From Deinococcus aquaedulcis (lineage in GTDB: Bacteria > Deinococcota > Deinococci > Deinococcales > Deinococcaceae), in contig NZ_JAHRBL010000003.1 of NCBI RefSeq assembly GCF_019693445.1, forward strand, positions 186,001 through 250,000: 64,000 bases of DNA, in the 5' to 3' direction. The position numbers were made by a program, and so were the translations under genes. Shown here piece by piece: positions 41,502 through 51,945 of this stretch (its first letter is position 1; each line of letters opens with the position of its first letter). The notes beneath the pieces are model-generated. The model worked only from the letters and a program-made list of their open reading frames with translations. It did not search any database and was not told the origin of the DNA.

Positions 41502-43385
41502 ATGGACAGCCCTGCAAGCCTGACCCCGCTGCTGGACCGGATTGCCACCCCCAGCGACCTCAAGGCCCTGAGCCGCGAGCAGTTGCCGCCCCTGGCCCAG
41601 GAACTGCGCGAGGAGATCGTGCGCGTGTGCTCGGTGGGGGGGCTGCATCTGGCGTCCTCGCTGGGGGCCACGGACCTGATCGTGGCGCTGCACTACGTGC
41701 TGAATTCGCCGCGTGACCGCCTGCTGTTTGACGTGGGCCACCAAGCCTACGCCCATAAGATGCTCACCGGGCGCCGCACCCAGATGCCCAGCCTCAAAAA
41801 AGAAGGGGGCCTAAGCGGCTTTACCAAGGTCAGCGAATCCGAGCACGACGCGATCACCGTGGGCCACGCCAGCACCAGTCTCGCCAACGCCCTGGGCATG
41901 GCGGTGGCGCGCGACGCCCTGGGCCAGGACTACCGCGTGGCCGCCGTGATCGGCGACGGCGCCCTGACCGGCGGGATGGCGCTGGCGGCGCTGAACACCA
42001 TTGGCGACACCGGGCGCAAGATGCTGATCGTGCTGAACGACAACGAGATGAGCATCTCGGAGAACGTGGGGGCGCTGAACAAGTTCATGCGTGGGCTGCA
42101 GGTGCAGAAGTGGTTTCAGGAAGGCGAGGGGGCTGGTAAAAAGGCGGTGCAGGCGGTCAGCAAGCCCCTGGCCGACCTGATGAGCCGCGCCAAGAGCAGC
42201 ACCCGCCACTTCTTCGACCCGGCCAGCGTGAACCCCTTCGCCGCGATGGGCGTGCGCTACGTGGGCCCAGTGGACGGCCACAATGTGGAGGAACTGGTGT
42301 GGCTCCTCGAGCGCCTCGTGGATCTGGACGGGCCCACGATCCTGCATGTGGTGACGAAAAAGGGCAAGGGCCTGAGTTACGCCGAGGCCGATCCCATCTA
42401 CTGGCACGGCCCCGGCAAGTTTGACCCGGCCACTGGTGAATTCAGCGCCAGCAAGGCCTATTCCTGGAGCAACGCGTTTGGTGACGCCGTGACCGAACTG
42501 GCGCGGCTGGACCCCTGCACCTTTGTCATTACCCCCGCCATGCGCGAAGGCAGCGGGCTGGTGGAGTACAGCAAGGCGCACCCCAACCGCTACCTGGACG
42601 TGGGCATTGCCGAGGAAGTGGCGGTGACGGCGGCGGCCGGCATGGCGCTGCAGGGGCTGAAGCCGGTCGTGGCGATCTATTCCACCTTCCTGCAGCGCGC
42701 CTACGATCAGGTGCTGCACGACGTGGCCATTGAGCACCTGAACGTGACCTTTGCCATTGACCGCGCCGGCATCGTGGGGGCCGACGGCGCCACCCATAAC
42801 GGCGTCTTTGACCTGAGTTACCTGCGTTCTATTCCGGGCGTTCGCATTGGCCTGCCGAAAGACGCCGCCGAACTGCGCGGCATGCTGAAGTACGCCCAGA
42901 ACGCGGCTGGCCCCTTCGCCATCCGCTACCCGCGCGGCAACACCACCCCGGTGCCCGAAGGCACCTGGCCAGATCTGGAATGGGGCACCTGGGAGGTCGT
43001 GCAGCCGGGGCAAGAGGTGGTGGTGCTGGCCGGCGGCAAGGCACTGGAGTACGCGACCAAGGCGGCAGCCGGCCTCTCGGGCGTGGGGGTGGTCAACGCC
43101 CGCTTTGTCAAACCGCTGGACGAGACCATGCTGCGCGAGCTGGCCCATACCGCCCGCGCGCTGGTCACGGTGGAAGACAACACGGTGGTGGGCGGCTTTG
43201 GTAGCGCGGTGCTGGAATTCCTGAACGCCGAGGGCCTACACACGCCCGTGCGCGTGCTGGGCATCCCCGACGAGTTCCAGGAACATGCCACCGTGGACAG
43301 CGTGCACGCCCGCGCCGGCATTGACGCCCAGGCGATCCGCACCGTGCTGGCCGAGCTGGGCGTGGACGTTCCGATAGGGGTGTAA
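41502..43385 (+). CDS. dxs: 1-deoxy-D-xylulose-5-phosphate synthase
   Basis: 627 residues. Thiamine-diphosphate enzyme of the MEP isoprenoid pathway, joining pyruvate and glyceraldehyde 3-phosphate. Motifs: [34 protein letters not shown], the ThDP motif [15 protein letters not shown]...NDNEMSIS, and the pyrimidine-domain sequence [32 protein letters not shown] precedes ATG 41502. Isoprenoids feed carotenoid and menaquinone synthesis; fni at 53796 in this window acts downstream in the same pathway. Confidence 0.96.
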   Translation: MDSPASLTPLLDRIATPSDLKALSREQLPPLAQELREEIVRVCSVGGLHLASSLGATDLIVALHYVLNSPRDRLLFDVGHQAYAHKMLTGRRTQMPSLKKEGGLSGFTKVSESEHDAITVGHASTSLANALGMAVARDALGQDYRVAAVIGDGALTGGMALAALNTIGDTGRKMLIVLNDNEMSISENVGALNKFMRGLQVQKWFQEGEGAGKKAVQAVSKPLADLMSRAKSSTRHFFDPASVNPFAAMGVRYVGPVDGHNVEELVWLLERLVDLDGPTILHVVTKKGKGLSYAEADPIYWHGPGKFDPATGEFSASKAYSWSNAFGDAVTELARLDPCTFVITPAMREGSGLVEYSKAHPNRYLDVGIAEEVAVTAAAGMALQGLKPVVAIYSTFLQRAYDQVLHDVAIEHLNVTFAIDRAGIVGADGATHNGVFDLSYLRSIPGVRIGLPKDAAELRGMLKYAQNAAGPFAIRYPRGNTTPVPEGTWPDLEWGTWEVVQPGQEVVVLAGGKALEYATKAAAGLSGVGVVNARFVKPLDETMLRELAHTARALVTVEDNTVVGGFGSAVLEFLNAEGLHTPVRVLGIPDEFQEHATVDSVHARAGIDAQAIRTVLAELGVDVPIGV

Positions 43386-43407
43386 AGAGGGTGGCAGGGA
43401 GCAGGCT

Positions 43408-43444
43408 GCGGGAGGCAGGAATAGCCTGTCCCCCGCGCCTTTTT
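43408..43444 (+). terminator. Terminator after dxs
   Basis: GCGGGAGGCAGG (43408-43419), loop AATAG, CCTGTCCCCCGC (43425-43436), one mismatch and one G-U pair, then GCCTTTTT. It is 22 bases after the dxs stop. Confidence 0.8.
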
Positions 43445-43477
43445 GGCTTGCTCTCCAGTCCTTTTGACCGCGCCCTG

Positions 43478-44761
43478 CTACCCGCGCACTGTACCCTCGC
43501 CTTCTACCACCCACTTTGTCGTCGTCAATTCCCGCAGGCCCATGGGGCCCCGGGCGTGGAGCTTCTGGGTGCTGATCGCCACCTCGGCACCCAGGCCCAG
43601 CTGACCGCCGTCGTTGAAGCGGGGGCTGGCGTTCACCATCACGGCGGCACTGTCCACGTCCTGCACGAAGCGCGCCGCCTGCCCGGGGTCGCGGGTCAGG
43701 ATCACGTCGGTGTGGTTGCCATGTGCGGCGATAAAGTCCAGGGCCTCGTCCAGCCCGGCCACGGTCTTGATGCTGAGCGTCAGGCCCAGGAACTCGGTGC
43801 CGTAATCGGCCTCGGTGGCGGCCTGGGCGGGCAGGCCGGCCGCGTGTAGGGCCGCCAGGGCCTCCGGATCGGCGCGCAGGGCCACGGCCTCGGCTACCAG
43901 CGGACGCAGGAGGTCAGGCAGCGCGGCCAGCGCGGCGCGGTCCAGCAGCAGGGTGTCCAGGGCGTTGCAGGCGCTGGGTTTCTGCACCTTGGCGTTGTGC
44001 AGGATGGCGGCGGCGGCAGCGCGGTCTTCCGGTGTGCGGGTGAACGAAGCGTCCAGATACAGGTGCACCACGCCGATGCCCCCCACGATCACCGGCACCG
44101 TGGCGTTGTCCACGCAGAAGCGGTGCAGCCCGGCGCCGCCCCGGGGAATGATCGCATCCACCAGATCATCCAGTTTCAGCAGCTCCAGCATGCGCTCGCG
44201 GGCGGGGTCGCGGATCACCTGCACGGCCGCTGCGGGCAGGTCCTGCGCGCGCAGGGCCGCGTGAATCACCTCTTCCAGCGTGGCGTTGCTGCGCACCGTT
44301 TCCTTGCCACCGCGTAGAATCACGGCGTTGCCGCTCATCAGGGCCAGGGCGGCCACGTCCACCGTGACGTTGGGGCGGCTTTCGTAAATCACGCCCAGCA
44401 CGCCCAGCGGCACCCGCCGCGTGCTCACCCGGATGCCGCTGGGCTGGGCCTGCACCGGGCCCGTCTCCCCCACCGGGTCTGGCAGGCGCGACACCGCCTC
44501 CACATCGGCCGCGATGCCTTCCAGAGCATCCGGGCTCAGACGCAGGCGGGCCACCATCGGCTCGGGCAGACCGGCGGCCACGGCGGCTTCCACATCCTGG
44601 GCATTGGCGGCCAGGATCACCCCGGCCTGGGCGCGCAGGCCCTGGGCGATGGCCGCCAGGGCCGCCACCTTGCGCGCGGTAGGCAGCGAACGCAGCACCC
44701 GGGCCGCCGCCCGGGCCTGCACGCCCATGAGGCGAATCTCGGCTTCTCCGGCCACAGTCAT
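43478..44761 (-). CDS. proA: Gamma-glutamyl phosphate reductase
   Basis: 427 residues. NADPH-dependent reduction of gamma-glutamyl phosphate, the second step of proline synthesis. Aldehyde dehydrogenase fold with [38 protein letters not shown], the catalytic Cys in [12 protein letters not shown], and C-terminal [21 protein letters not shown]. proB is not adjacent. ATG 44761 is leaderless with TACCCT six bases upstream and is divergent from the next gene, 73 bases away. Confidence 0.96.
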   Translation of the reverse strand: MTVAGEAEIRLMGVQARAAARVLRSLPTARKVAALAAIAQGLRAQAGVILAANAQDVEAAVAAGLPEPMVARLRLSPDALEGIAADVEAVSRLPDPVGETGPVQAQPSGIRVSTRRVPLGVLGVIYESRPNVTVDVAALALMSGNAVILRGGKETVRSNATLEEVIHAALRAQDLPAAAVQVIRDPARERMLELLKLDDLVDAIIPRGGAGLHRFCVDNATVPVIVGGIGVVHLYLDASFTRTPEDRAAAAAILHNAKVQKPSACNALDTLLLDRAALAALPDLLRPLVAEAVALRADPEALAALHAAGLPAQAATEADYGTEFLGLTLSIKTVAGLDEALDFIAAHGNHTDVILTRDPGQAARFVQDVDSAAVMVNASPRFNDGGQLGLGAEVAISTQKLHARGPMGLRELTTTKWVVEGEGTVRG

Positions 44762-44834
44762 GTGCAAAGGGTAACAGGGCGCAGGGCAAACGCCGCCAGC
44801 CTGCCTACGGTGCGCAGCCCCTTACTGTGGGGTC

Positions 44835-45539
44835 ATGGCCCACTCCAACATGCTGTGCTGTCTTGTTGCGACAGACACACTTCACCTCACGGTAATGCGG
44901 CTTCTGGATGGGCTGCGGGCTCGTCAGATCCCCGTTCGCCTGACGGGTGACGTATCTCACCCGGACCATCTGCTGGACTTTGTGCACGACGAACCGCCCT
45001 ACAGCGCGCTGGAGCACTTTGACCTGAAGGTTGGCCCGCCCGAGGAAGCCTTTACCCTGAAGATCAAGGGCTGGCATGAACAGCTGTTCGTGGGGCACGC
45101 GGCGGCGTGCATCTTGATTGACCTGCCCAGCGCCCGCATGCCCCATGATTTTCTCCGTTACCGCACGGGCCTGTTGCTGATCCTGCGCCTGCTCGACCCG
45201 GAGCTGGCCTTTTCCAGCCAGGATTTCTATGGCCACTTCTCTGTGGCCCGCCTGGGAAGCCCCGATCTGCTTTTTATCCGCCGGTCCTGGCTGGTCCCCG
45301 AGTCTATTGACTGGTCAGCCTTTTACGACCATGCCGATTGCGGGGCGCATTTCTGGGTCTGCAGCCCCAGGCGCCTGGGGAACGGAACCCTGGCCGAGCA
45401 GGAGGACTGGCTTGGCGAGCTGGATGCGGTGGACCATACCCTCAGCGACGTTCTGTCCAGGCTTGAATACCGGCATGACCACGCGCTGGTCCCCCTGATG
45501 GCGCAACTCAGAGGAACTGGGGAACGCCTGGGGTGGTGA
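44835..45539 (+). CDS. Unknown cytosolic protein
   Basis: 234 residues. MLCCLVATDTLHLTVMRLLDGL starts a mixed alpha/beta protein with the notable stretches DEPPYSALEHFDLKVGPPEEAFTLKIKGWHEQLFVGHAAACILIDLPSARMPHDFLRYRTGLLLILRLLDPEL and DHADCGAHFWVCSPRR. I recognise no family; no signal or membrane segment is present. TACTGT ends six bases before the ATG, which supports a real, leaderless gene. It lies head-to-head with proA and tail-to-tail with yvcK. Confidence 0.65.
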   Translation: MAHSNMLCCLVATDTLHLTVMRLLDGLRARQIPVRLTGDVSHPDHLLDFVHDEPPYSALEHFDLKVGPPEEAFTLKIKGWHEQLFVGHAAACILIDLPSARMPHDFLRYRTGLLLILRLLDPELAFSSQDFYGHFSVARLGSPDLLFIRRSWLVPESIDWSAFYDHADCGAHFWVCSPRRLGNGTLAEQEDWLGELDAVDHTLSDVLSRLEYRHDHALVPLMAQLRGTGERLGW

Positions 45540-45545
45540 CTGAAC

Positions 45546-46919
45546 TCAGCCCTGGTCGCGCTTGGGGGCCGCGTGCAGCAGGGCCTGGGCCAGCGCGGCG
45601 GGGTCGTGCCGGGCCTGACCGGGTTGCAGGAGGGGCAGCACCACCGCGCGCCCACGCAACTCGCGGCTGGCGCCCGCGAGGTTCAGCAGGTGCGCGCCGC
45701 CTTCGGCGTAACGGGCCACCACGTCGCGCGGGGGCACGGCGCTGTTCACCAGCACGCAGTCGGGCATCCGGCCCAGGTGGCTGGTGATGGCCTGCACGTG
45801 GTCCTCCAGGCTCAGGCCGTCGGTTTCCCCGGGCTCGGTCATCAGACTGGCCACGTAGATCAGAGGCGCGGGCGAGGCGCGCAGCTCGCGGGCAATTTCG
45901 GGCACCAGCAGCGCCGGGATGATGCTGGTGTACAGGCTGCCGGGCCCCAGCACGATTTGCTCGGCCTCGCGGATGGCGTGCAGCACTTCGGGCAGGGCGG
46001 GCAGCGCCGGGGGGTCCAGCTGCACATGCTGAATCTGCGCTTCGCCCATCTCGGCGGCAAAGCGGCTCTCGCCGCGCAGGGTGCGGCCGTCATTCAGGCG
46101 GGCCACCAGCGTGGCGGGCTGGGTGGTGGCCGGGTACACCCGCCCGCGAATGCGCAGCACCTCATGAATGTCCAACATGGCTTCGCTCAGGCCGCCCTCT
46201 TCCTCGCTGAGGGTGGCCAGCAGCAGGTTGCCGAAGGTGTGGCCCTGAATACCGTCCCCGCGTTCAAAGCGGTGCAGCAGCAGCCGCGCCATGACGGGGC
46301 TGTCGGAGAGCGCCGCGTAGCAGTCGGTGAGGTCCCCGGGCGCGATCATGTCCAGCGAGGCCCGCAAGCGCCCCGAGGAGCCGCCGTCGTCCGAAACGGC
46401 CACGATGGCGGTGGTGTTACCGGTGTGCACCCGCAGGCCCGAGAGCAGGTTGCTCAGGCCCGTGCCGCCCCCCACCGCCACGATGCGCGGGCCCCGGGCG
46501 AGGTGACGGCGCTGGTACATCAGGTCCACGGCCTGTTCGGGGGCGGTGCCGGTGCCGCGCAGCACCGAGCGGCTGAGCATCATGATGCTCCACAGCGCGC
46601 CCAGCAGCGACAGCACCATCAGGGCCATGCCGCCGGTGTACAGGGGCATCACTTCGGGGCTGACCAGATGGTTGACCCACAGAATCCAGCGGGTGGCCAC
46701 GAAATGCAGCGGCCCGGTCCAGGTGAAGTGCAGCACCCCCACGGCCCCCACCAGGGTGCAGACCACGAACAGCAGCAGCCAACGCTTGACCCCCAGGCCC
46801 GGCGACATCCACATGCGGGCGCGGCGGGTGACCTGCTGGCCGCGCCCCACCATGTCGTCCCGCACCGCTTCGGGCAGTACGGACGACGGGGACGGACGCG
46901 GAATGGGGGGGTCGCTCAC
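45546..46919 (-). CDS. yvcK: YvcK/CofD-like protein with N-terminal membrane segments
   Basis: 457 residues from GTG 46919. Residues about 150-457 are the UPF0052/YvcK domain ([61 protein letters not shown]), which binds UDP-sugars and affects gluconeogenic growth and cell shape. About 140 extra N-terminal residues hold two membrane helices ([20 protein letters not shown] and [23 protein letters not shown]), so this form is membrane-anchored. GTGA overlap with rapZ shows coupling. The usual third gene, whiA, is absent. Confidence 0.9.
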   Translation of the reverse strand: MSDPPIPRPSPSSVLPEAVRDDMVGRGQQVTRRARMWMSPGLGVKRWLLLFVVCTLVGAVGVLHFTWTGPLHFVATRWILWVNHLVSPEVMPLYTGGMALMVLSLLGALWSIMMLSRSVLRGTGTAPEQAVDLMYQRRHLARGPRIVAVGGGTGLSNLLSGLRVHTGNTTAIVAVSDDGGSSGRLRASLDMIAPGDLTDCYAALSDSPVMARLLLHRFERGDGIQGHTFGNLLLATLSEEEGGLSEAMLDIHEVLRIRGRVYPATTQPATLVARLNDGRTLRGESRFAAEMGEAQIQHVQLDPPALPALPEVLHAIREAEQIVLGPGSLYTSIIPALLVPEIARELRASPAPLIYVASLMTEPGETDGLSLEDHVQAITSHLGRMPDCVLVNSAVPPRDVVARYAEGGAHLLNLAGASRELRGRAVVLPLLQPGQARHDPAALAQALLHAAPKRDQG

Positions 46920-47758
46920 GCGTCTTCGCCTGCCTGCATGTCGCGGTGGTCCATGATGTCCACGTTCAGGTCCTTCAGGTCCTGGGCCAGCCGCGCGGCC
47001 ACTGCCACGCTGCGGTGCTGCCCGCCCGTGCAGCCCACCGCCACGGTGTAGCCGTGCCGCCCGGCCGAGCGCGCGCGCTCGGCGGCCACCCGCACGAAAT
47101 CGCGCAGTTCGGCGTAAAAGGCCTCGGCCTCTGAGTCCCCAAAGGCGTAGCGGGCCACAGCCGGGTCCAGGCCAGTGCGGGGGCGTAGCACGGGGTCGTA
47201 GTAGGGATTGGGCAGCGAACGCACGTCCAGCACCAGATCGGCGTCTCTGGGCGGAGCATGCTTGAAGCCAAAGGACATCAGGCGCAGATGGAAGTCGTTT
47301 TCCAGCCGGAAGAGGCGCAGCACCTTGGCCGACAGGTCGCGGGCGCTGAGGTGCGTGGTATCAATGACGGTGTCGGCAATGGCGCGCAGGGGCGCGAGCA
47401 ATTCGCGTTCGCGCGCAAAGTCCAGCATCAGGTTGTCGCCCAGCGGGTGCTCACGGCGGGTGAAGTTGTAGCGCTTGAGCAGCACGTCGGTATTCGCTTC
47501 CAGAAACAGCACGCGCAGGTCCTCGCGGCGGCGCGAGAGGCGCACGTAACTGGCTTCCAGCGCCCCCAGGAAGTCGCGGGTGCGGGCGTCGGTGCTGATC
47601 GCCACACAGGGCAGGCCCCGCGCCGACACGAGGTCGTGCATGGCGCCCCACAGTTCAGGCGGCAGGTTATCGGTGATGAAAAACCCGGCGTCCTCCAGCG
47701 TGCGCAGCGCGGTGCTCTTGCCACTGCCAGACAGACCGGAGACGACGACAAAAGGCAT
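46916..47758 (-). CDS. rapZ: RapZ-type nucleotide-binding protein (RNase adapter family)
   Basis: 280 residues. Walker A GLSGSGKS is at residues 8-15; other signatures are [15 protein letters not shown] (as [11 protein letters not shown]), [40 protein letters not shown] and [16 protein letters not shown]. coli RapZ controls GlcN6P synthase sRNAs; in Gram-positive relatives (YvcJ) the partner is less clear. TACACT ends six bases before ATG 47758. First gene of the rapZ-yvcK unit. Confidence 0.95.
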   Translation of the reverse strand: MPFVVVSGLSGSGKSTALRTLEDAGFFITDNLPPELWGAMHDLVSARGLPCVAISTDARTRDFLGALEASYVRLSRRREDLRVLFLEANTDVLLKRYNFTRREHPLGDNLMLDFARERELLAPLRAIADTVIDTTHLSARDLSAKVLRLFRLENDFHLRLMSFGFKHAPPRDADLVLDVRSLPNPYYDPVLRPRTGLDPAVARYAFGDSEAEAFYAELRDFVRVAAERARSAGRHGYTVAVGCTGGQHRSVAVAARLAQDLKDLNVDIMDHRDMQAGEDA

Positions 47759-47873
47759 GGGGGCAGTGTAACGTGAGCGCCCAGCCCGAGCCTGATGAGG
47801 CGGTCAGGTGTTGGTCAGAGCCTGGGCACCGCCGGGCCGGGGCGGCATGTGGCTCTGCCTGCCTGGGCGGCCT

Positions 47874-48668
47874 TTACAGCCACCGCTCAATGACCTCGCG
47901 CGGCACAGTCGTCCAGGTGATGTGGCTCACATGGGTCTGGCCAGCGTAGGACCGCGTCTCGGTGCGCAGCAGCGCGTTCCAACCCCGGCTCAGCTTGAGG
48001 TTCACCCGAATGTTGTCCTGCGAGGCCGAGCTCCGGCCGGACTGTTCATAGCCACGGACGCAGCGTTGTTCCCCCTGTACCGTGGTGTCTTCTGACACGT
48101 ACACCAGATTGACCCGGACCTGGCTGCCCGGCTGCTCATAGGCCTGCAGGTCGTAGCGCAGCCCCCGTTCCTTTGGAATCGGCGAGGTGAGGGACTGCAT
48201 GGCCTGCTGCACCTCGGCGAAGCGGTAGAAGAAAGCCAGCTCGGGCAAGTGCACCTTGACCCCCGCCGTGGCCTCCAGGCCGTCCACCGGGCACAGGCCA
48301 CCGGCCAGCGCATTGTTGCCGTTCATGGACAGGGTGTACTGCAGGGTTTCGGCCGGGCCAGTCTGGAGGGGCGCCGCGCCAGTGATGCGGCCATCGGGCT
48401 GCAGGTGCGCGGCCAGCACGACATTCTGGCCCCGGCCGCTGTAGAGGGGCACCACGTTGGTGGCCTTCCAGCCCTGCACGGTCCCGCCGGGCACATACGA
48501 CTCGCCCAGCGTAAAGGCCGTGTACGCCGGCAAGGGCTGTGGGGGGCTGTCCACATAAAACGGGCGCAGTTCGGCCTCTGTCAGTGGGCGCAGCGGGGCC
48601 TGCACAGACGGATCAACGCAGCCACTCAGGAGGGGCAGGAGCAGCAAAGCAGGCACGAGACGTCGCAC
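47874..48668 (-). CDS. Lipoprotein of unknown function
   Basis: 264 residues from GTG 48668. MRRLVPALLLLPLLSGC is a lipobox. The mature protein is beta-rich (FTLGESYVPGGTVQGWKATNVVPLYSGRGQNVVLAAHLQPDGRI) and ends in a charged helical/beta tail. No family recognised. TAAGCT ends six bases before the GTG. The stretch 48669-48929 upstream shows nothing assignable. Confidence 0.72.
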   Translation of the reverse strand: MRRLVPALLLLPLLSGCVDPSVQAPLRPLTEAELRPFYVDSPPQPLPAYTAFTLGESYVPGGTVQGWKATNVVPLYSGRGQNVVLAAHLQPDGRITGAAPLQTGPAETLQYTLSMNGNNALAGGLCPVDGLEATAGVKVHLPELAFFYRFAEVQQAMQSLTSPIPKERGLRYDLQAYEQPGSQVRVNLVYVSEDTTVQGEQRCVRGYEQSGRSSASQDNIRVNLKLSRGWNALLRTETRSYAGQTHVSHITWTTVPREVIERWL

Positions 48669-48929
48669 CCAGACAGCTTAAGCAATTGGCTCGCACCCAA
48701 GAGCCGCATTTGCAGCGCGGGGCCTTCTGACGACCCTGGCCCCGACTACCCACACAGGTCATCTGGCCTCCAACAGCGTCGCCCGCCAAGGACCCTGGGG
48801 AGTCCGTCCTGCCGACTCCACACAACGACGCCGCGCTTCCCAGAAGGATGGGAGGCGCAGCGTGGAGCTTCACGAAGAAGCGGTCATGGCCTGAAACGAC
48901 TCAGGTGGCGTTTTGCCTGCAGAGCGTCC

Positions 48930-50927
48930 TCAGCGCACCTTCGTCCCGCTGGGCAGGTCCAGCTTCAGGCCCACGAGGTCCAGGTTGCCCTGATCGTCCT
49001 CTGCGGCCAGGATCATGCCCTGGGACTCGATGCCGCGCAGCTTGGCGGGCTTCAGGTTGGCGACCAGAATCACCTTGCGGCCCACCAGGGCTTCGGGCTC
49101 GAACCACTGGCGAATGCCGCTAACCACGGTGCGTTCTTGCTCGCCCAGGCGCACCGTCAGCTTCAGCAGCTTGTCGGCCTTGGGCACGGCCTCGGCGGCC
49201 AGCACCTCGGCCACGCGCAGGTCAATGCGGGCAAAGTCGTCAATGGAAATCAGGGGTTCAGTGGGCACGGCGGGGCTGGCGGCCGTGGCGGGGGCGGGCG
49301 TCACAGGGGTTTCAGTCTGGGTCATGGGTTTCTCTTTCGGGGGTTGGGGAGATTTAGGGGCAGCGGCGTCTGGAGCCGCTTTGGGTTCGGGTTTGGGGAA
49401 CAGAATGGCGCCGCCGACAACCTGGGTACCCGCCGGGGTCAGCCCCCAGGCGCCGGCCAGGGTATAGGACTGGCCGCCCAGGCCCAGCTGCGCGCGCAGT
49501 TCGCGGGCCTTGACGGGCAGCGCCGCTTCCAGGGCCACGCTGGCCACCCGCAGGCCCTCGGCGGCGGTGTACAGCACCGTGTCCAGGCGGCGGGCGGTGT
49601 CCTCACTCTTGGCCAGATTCCAGGGCGCGCTCTCGGCAATGTAACGGTTGAGGTCGCGCACGAAGTTCATGGCGGCTTCCAGCGCCATGTTGATCTTCAG
49701 CTCGTCCACCAGGGCCAGAATCTGCCCGGGCAGGGCCAGCGCCGTCGCCTCAATTTCGCGCTCGCGCTCGGTGATCTCGGCGGCGGCGGGAATCACGCCA
49801 CCCCGGTACTTCTGGATCATCGAAATGGTGCGCGAGAGCAGGTTGCCCAGGTCGTTGGCAAGGTCGCTGTTCAGTCGTGAGACCAGAATGCCTTCGCCAT
49901 AGGGACTGTCGGCACTCAGGGTCGCCTCGCGCAGCAGGGTGTAGCGGATGGCGTCCACTGGGTACTGGGTCACCAGCGCTTCCGGGTCAATGGCGTTGCC
50001 CAGCGACTTGCCCATCTTGCGCCCGTCCTCGGCCAGGATGTGGCTGTGCACCACGAGGCGGCGGTAGGGGGGCAGCCCGGCGGCCTGCAGCATGGTGGGC
50101 CAGAACACCGCGTGCGGCTTGAGGATGTCCTTGCCGATCACGTGCCAGGCCGTGCCGATGACCTCGGGGGCCGCGCCCTTGCTGACGGGCGCCGAGACGT
50201 AATTGAGCAGCGCGTCGAACCACACGTAGGTGACGTGGTCGGGGTCCCAGGGCAGCTCGATGCCCCAGGGCACGCGGCTCTTGGGCCGGGAGATGCTGAG
50301 GGGGCCAATGGGCTCCTTGAGCATTTCCAGCACCTCGTTGCGGTAGCCGGCGGGCTGGATAAAGTCGGGGTTCTGCCTGATGTGGTCGAGCAGCCACGCC
50401 TGGTACTTCTCCATGCGGAAGAAGTAGTTCGCTTCGCGGCGCAGCTCGGGCGGGTCCTTGTCACCGGGGTAGCGGCGCACGCCGTCGGACCCCTCCACCA
50501 GCTCTTTTTCGGTGACATAACGCTCGGCGCCCACCGAGTACAGGCCCTCGTATTCGTCGAAATAGATGTCGCCGGCGTCGTACACGCGCTGCAGAATGTC
50601 CTGCACAAAGCGCTTGTGGCGCCCCTCGGTGGTGCGCACGAAATCGTCGTAGCTGATTTCCAGCCGGTCCCACAGGCCCTTGAAAGCGCGCGTGGCGAGG
50701 TCGTCCACGAACACCTGTGGGGTCTGGCCGGCCTTGGCGGCGGCCTTGGCGATCTTTTCGCCGTGCTCGTCGGTACCGGTCAGGAAAAACACCTCGCGCC
50801 CGGCGAGGCGCTGGTAACGGGCGATGGCGTCGGTGAGGATCTTCTCGTACACGTGGCCGATGTGCGGCGCGCCGTTGGCGTAATCAATGGCCGTCGTGAT
50901 GAAAAAAGCGCGGTCAGGGTGGCTCAT
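48930..50927 (-). CDS. metG: Methionyl-tRNA synthetase
   Basis: 665 residues. HIGH-type motif [24 protein letters not shown]-type motif [11 protein letters not shown] (Gly in place of Ser), and a class I catalytic core without the CxxC zinc knuckle, followed by an anticodon-binding helical domain. A Pro/Ala-rich linker leads to a C-terminal OB-fold tRNA-binding/dimerisation domain ([34 protein letters not shown]). AAGGAAGGAATCCC before ATG 50927 is a real ribosome binding site; TATGCT at 50977-50972 gives a 5' leader of about 40 bases. Confidence 0.96.
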   Translation of the reverse strand: MSHPDRAFFITTAIDYANGAPHIGHVYEKILTDAIARYQRLAGREVFFLTGTDEHGEKIAKAAAKAGQTPQVFVDDLATRAFKGLWDRLEISYDDFVRTTEGRHKRFVQDILQRVYDAGDIYFDEYEGLYSVGAERYVTEKELVEGSDGVRRYPGDKDPPELRREANYFFRMEKYQAWLLDHIRQNPDFIQPAGYRNEVLEMLKEPIGPLSISRPKSRVPWGIELPWDPDHVTYVWFDALLNYVSAPVSKGAAPEVIGTAWHVIGKDILKPHAVFWPTMLQAAGLPPYRRLVVHSHILAEDGRKMGKSLGNAIDPEALVTQYPVDAIRYTLLREATLSADSPYGEGILVSRLNSDLANDLGNLLSRTISMIQKYRGGVIPAAAEITEREREIEATALALPGQILALVDELKINMALEAAMNFVRDLNRYIAESAPWNLAKSEDTARRLDTVLYTAAEGLRVASVALEAALPVKARELRAQLGLGGQSYTLAGAWGLTPAGTQVVGGAILFPKPEPKAAPDAAAPKSPQPPKEKPMTQTETPVTPAPATAASPAVPTEPLISIDDFARIDLRVAEVLAAEAVPKADKLLKLTVRLGEQERTVVSGIRQWFEPEALVGRKVILVANLKPAKLRGIESQGMILAAEDDQGNLDLVGLKLDLPSGTKVR

Positions 50928-51245
50928 GGGATTCCTTCCTTCCTGGCCTCTGGGGGCCGGGCAACCTCCACAGCATAAAGGGCAACGGAAAGCGGGGCGC
51001 CCTGCCTGCTCAGAACGGCACCCAACACCGTTGGGGCGAACGAAGTGAGTGTCCGGCAAAGACGGGGGCAGAAGTGGAATTGAGGAGCCGCTGTCTGGCT
51101 CCAGGGTGGAACTGGCAGCCGCTGTCAGAACGCCCCGCGCGACTCCTGTGTGGCTCTCAGGGTCGCTGGGGCATTCGCATCATGGCGGTGCGGAACATGG
51201 AGGCAGTGTACCCCGGCGCCGGGGTCTGGGCCTGCGCCACCTGCC
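50928..51245. other. Gene-free stretch upstream of metG, with repeat
   Basis: Holds the metG promoter (TATGCT 50977-50972, minus strand). The segment 51031-51065 shares GGGGCGAAC, AAGTGA, CCGG and AAGACGG, in order, with 61616-61652. AGGGTGGAAC at 51103 resembles a T-box core but no gene follows on that strand. No ORF is supported. Confidence 0.5.
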
Positions 51246-51848
51246 TTAGAGCTTCAGGCCAAACGTGATGGCGCCCGGCGAGCGGAGGAGCTCCTCAAAG
51301 CCCAGGTGCCGGTAAAAGCCCTGGGCCCGCGTGTTGCGTTCGCCCACGCCCAGGTGCACCCCCGGCGAACCCGCCGCGCGCAGGGCGTTCAGAAGGGTGG
51401 TCATCAGAGCCCGGCCCCGGCCGCCTCCCTGCACCCGGGGCAGCAGGTCAATGTGCAGGTGAGACGGGTAGGCGCCCAGCAGGGACTCTGGGGTGCGGCG
51501 GGGGTGGTGGATCAGGCCGATCAGGCGCTCATCGGGGGTGCGGGCCTCCGGGGGCGACTGGGGCAGCGGGTACACCTCTTGCAGGGCCGGCCACCACTCG
51601 CGCGCCAGGGTGGCTTCAAAGGCGGCGGTGTCGGGCGCGCCCAGCACGTAACCGGCCACCCCGGCGGCGTCTTCCAGCACAAAGGCGAAGTCCGGGGCAA
51701 AGCTCAGGTAGGGCCCGGCGTAGATGTGGCCCAGCAGCTGCGGATCGGCGTACAGTCCGGACGCGTCCTCGCCGCTGTCGCCGGTTTCCAGGCAGATGCG
51801 GTACAGCGCGGCGCGGTCGGCTTCGCGGGCAGGGCGCAGGGTCACCAT
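51246..51848 (-). CDS. GNAT family N-acetyltransferase
   Basis: 200 residues from ATG 51848. MVTLRPAREADRAALYRICLETGDSGEDASGLY opens a GNAT fold; the acetyl-CoA pyrophosphate loop is RVQGGGRGRALMTTLLNAL and the fold closes with LGVGERNTRAQGFYRHLGFEEL. The substrate is unknown; the DASGLYADPQLLGHIYAGPY insertion is typical of a subgroup seen in Actinobacteria and Deinococcus. No ribosome binding site or clear -10 box was found for the chosen start. Confidence 0.88.
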   Translation of the reverse strand: MVTLRPAREADRAALYRICLETGDSGEDASGLYADPQLLGHIYAGPYLSFAPDFAFVLEDAAGVAGYVLGAPDTAAFEATLAREWWPALQEVYPLPQSPPEARTPDERLIGLIHHPRRTPESLLGAYPSHLHIDLLPRVQGGGRGRALMTTLLNALRAAGSPGVHLGVGERNTRAQGFYRHLGFEELLRSPGAITFGLKL

Positions 51849-51945
51849 GCCCCCCACTCAAGCACAACAGAGCCCGCCAGCGGTGTCGCCACGCCGGTAA
51901 CTTTCCCAGACAAACCAATTGACTTTTTAAAGTTAAGATGTGGGC

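Noticed and set aside
45573..47051. A 492-codon plus-strand open frame across yvcK and rapZ
   Set aside because: It spans two coupled genes on the other strand and is rich in His/Gln/Gly with no recognised domain.
51103..51112. AGGGTGGAAC, resembling a T-box core, near metG
   Set aside because: It lies on the plus strand, while metG and the next gene are on the minus strand; no specifier stem or terminator is visible.
51919..51939. TTGACT as -35 of the MFS gene
   Set aside because: Only nine bases separate it from the TAAGAT box; the match is more likely part of the ACTTT/AAAGT inverted repeat.
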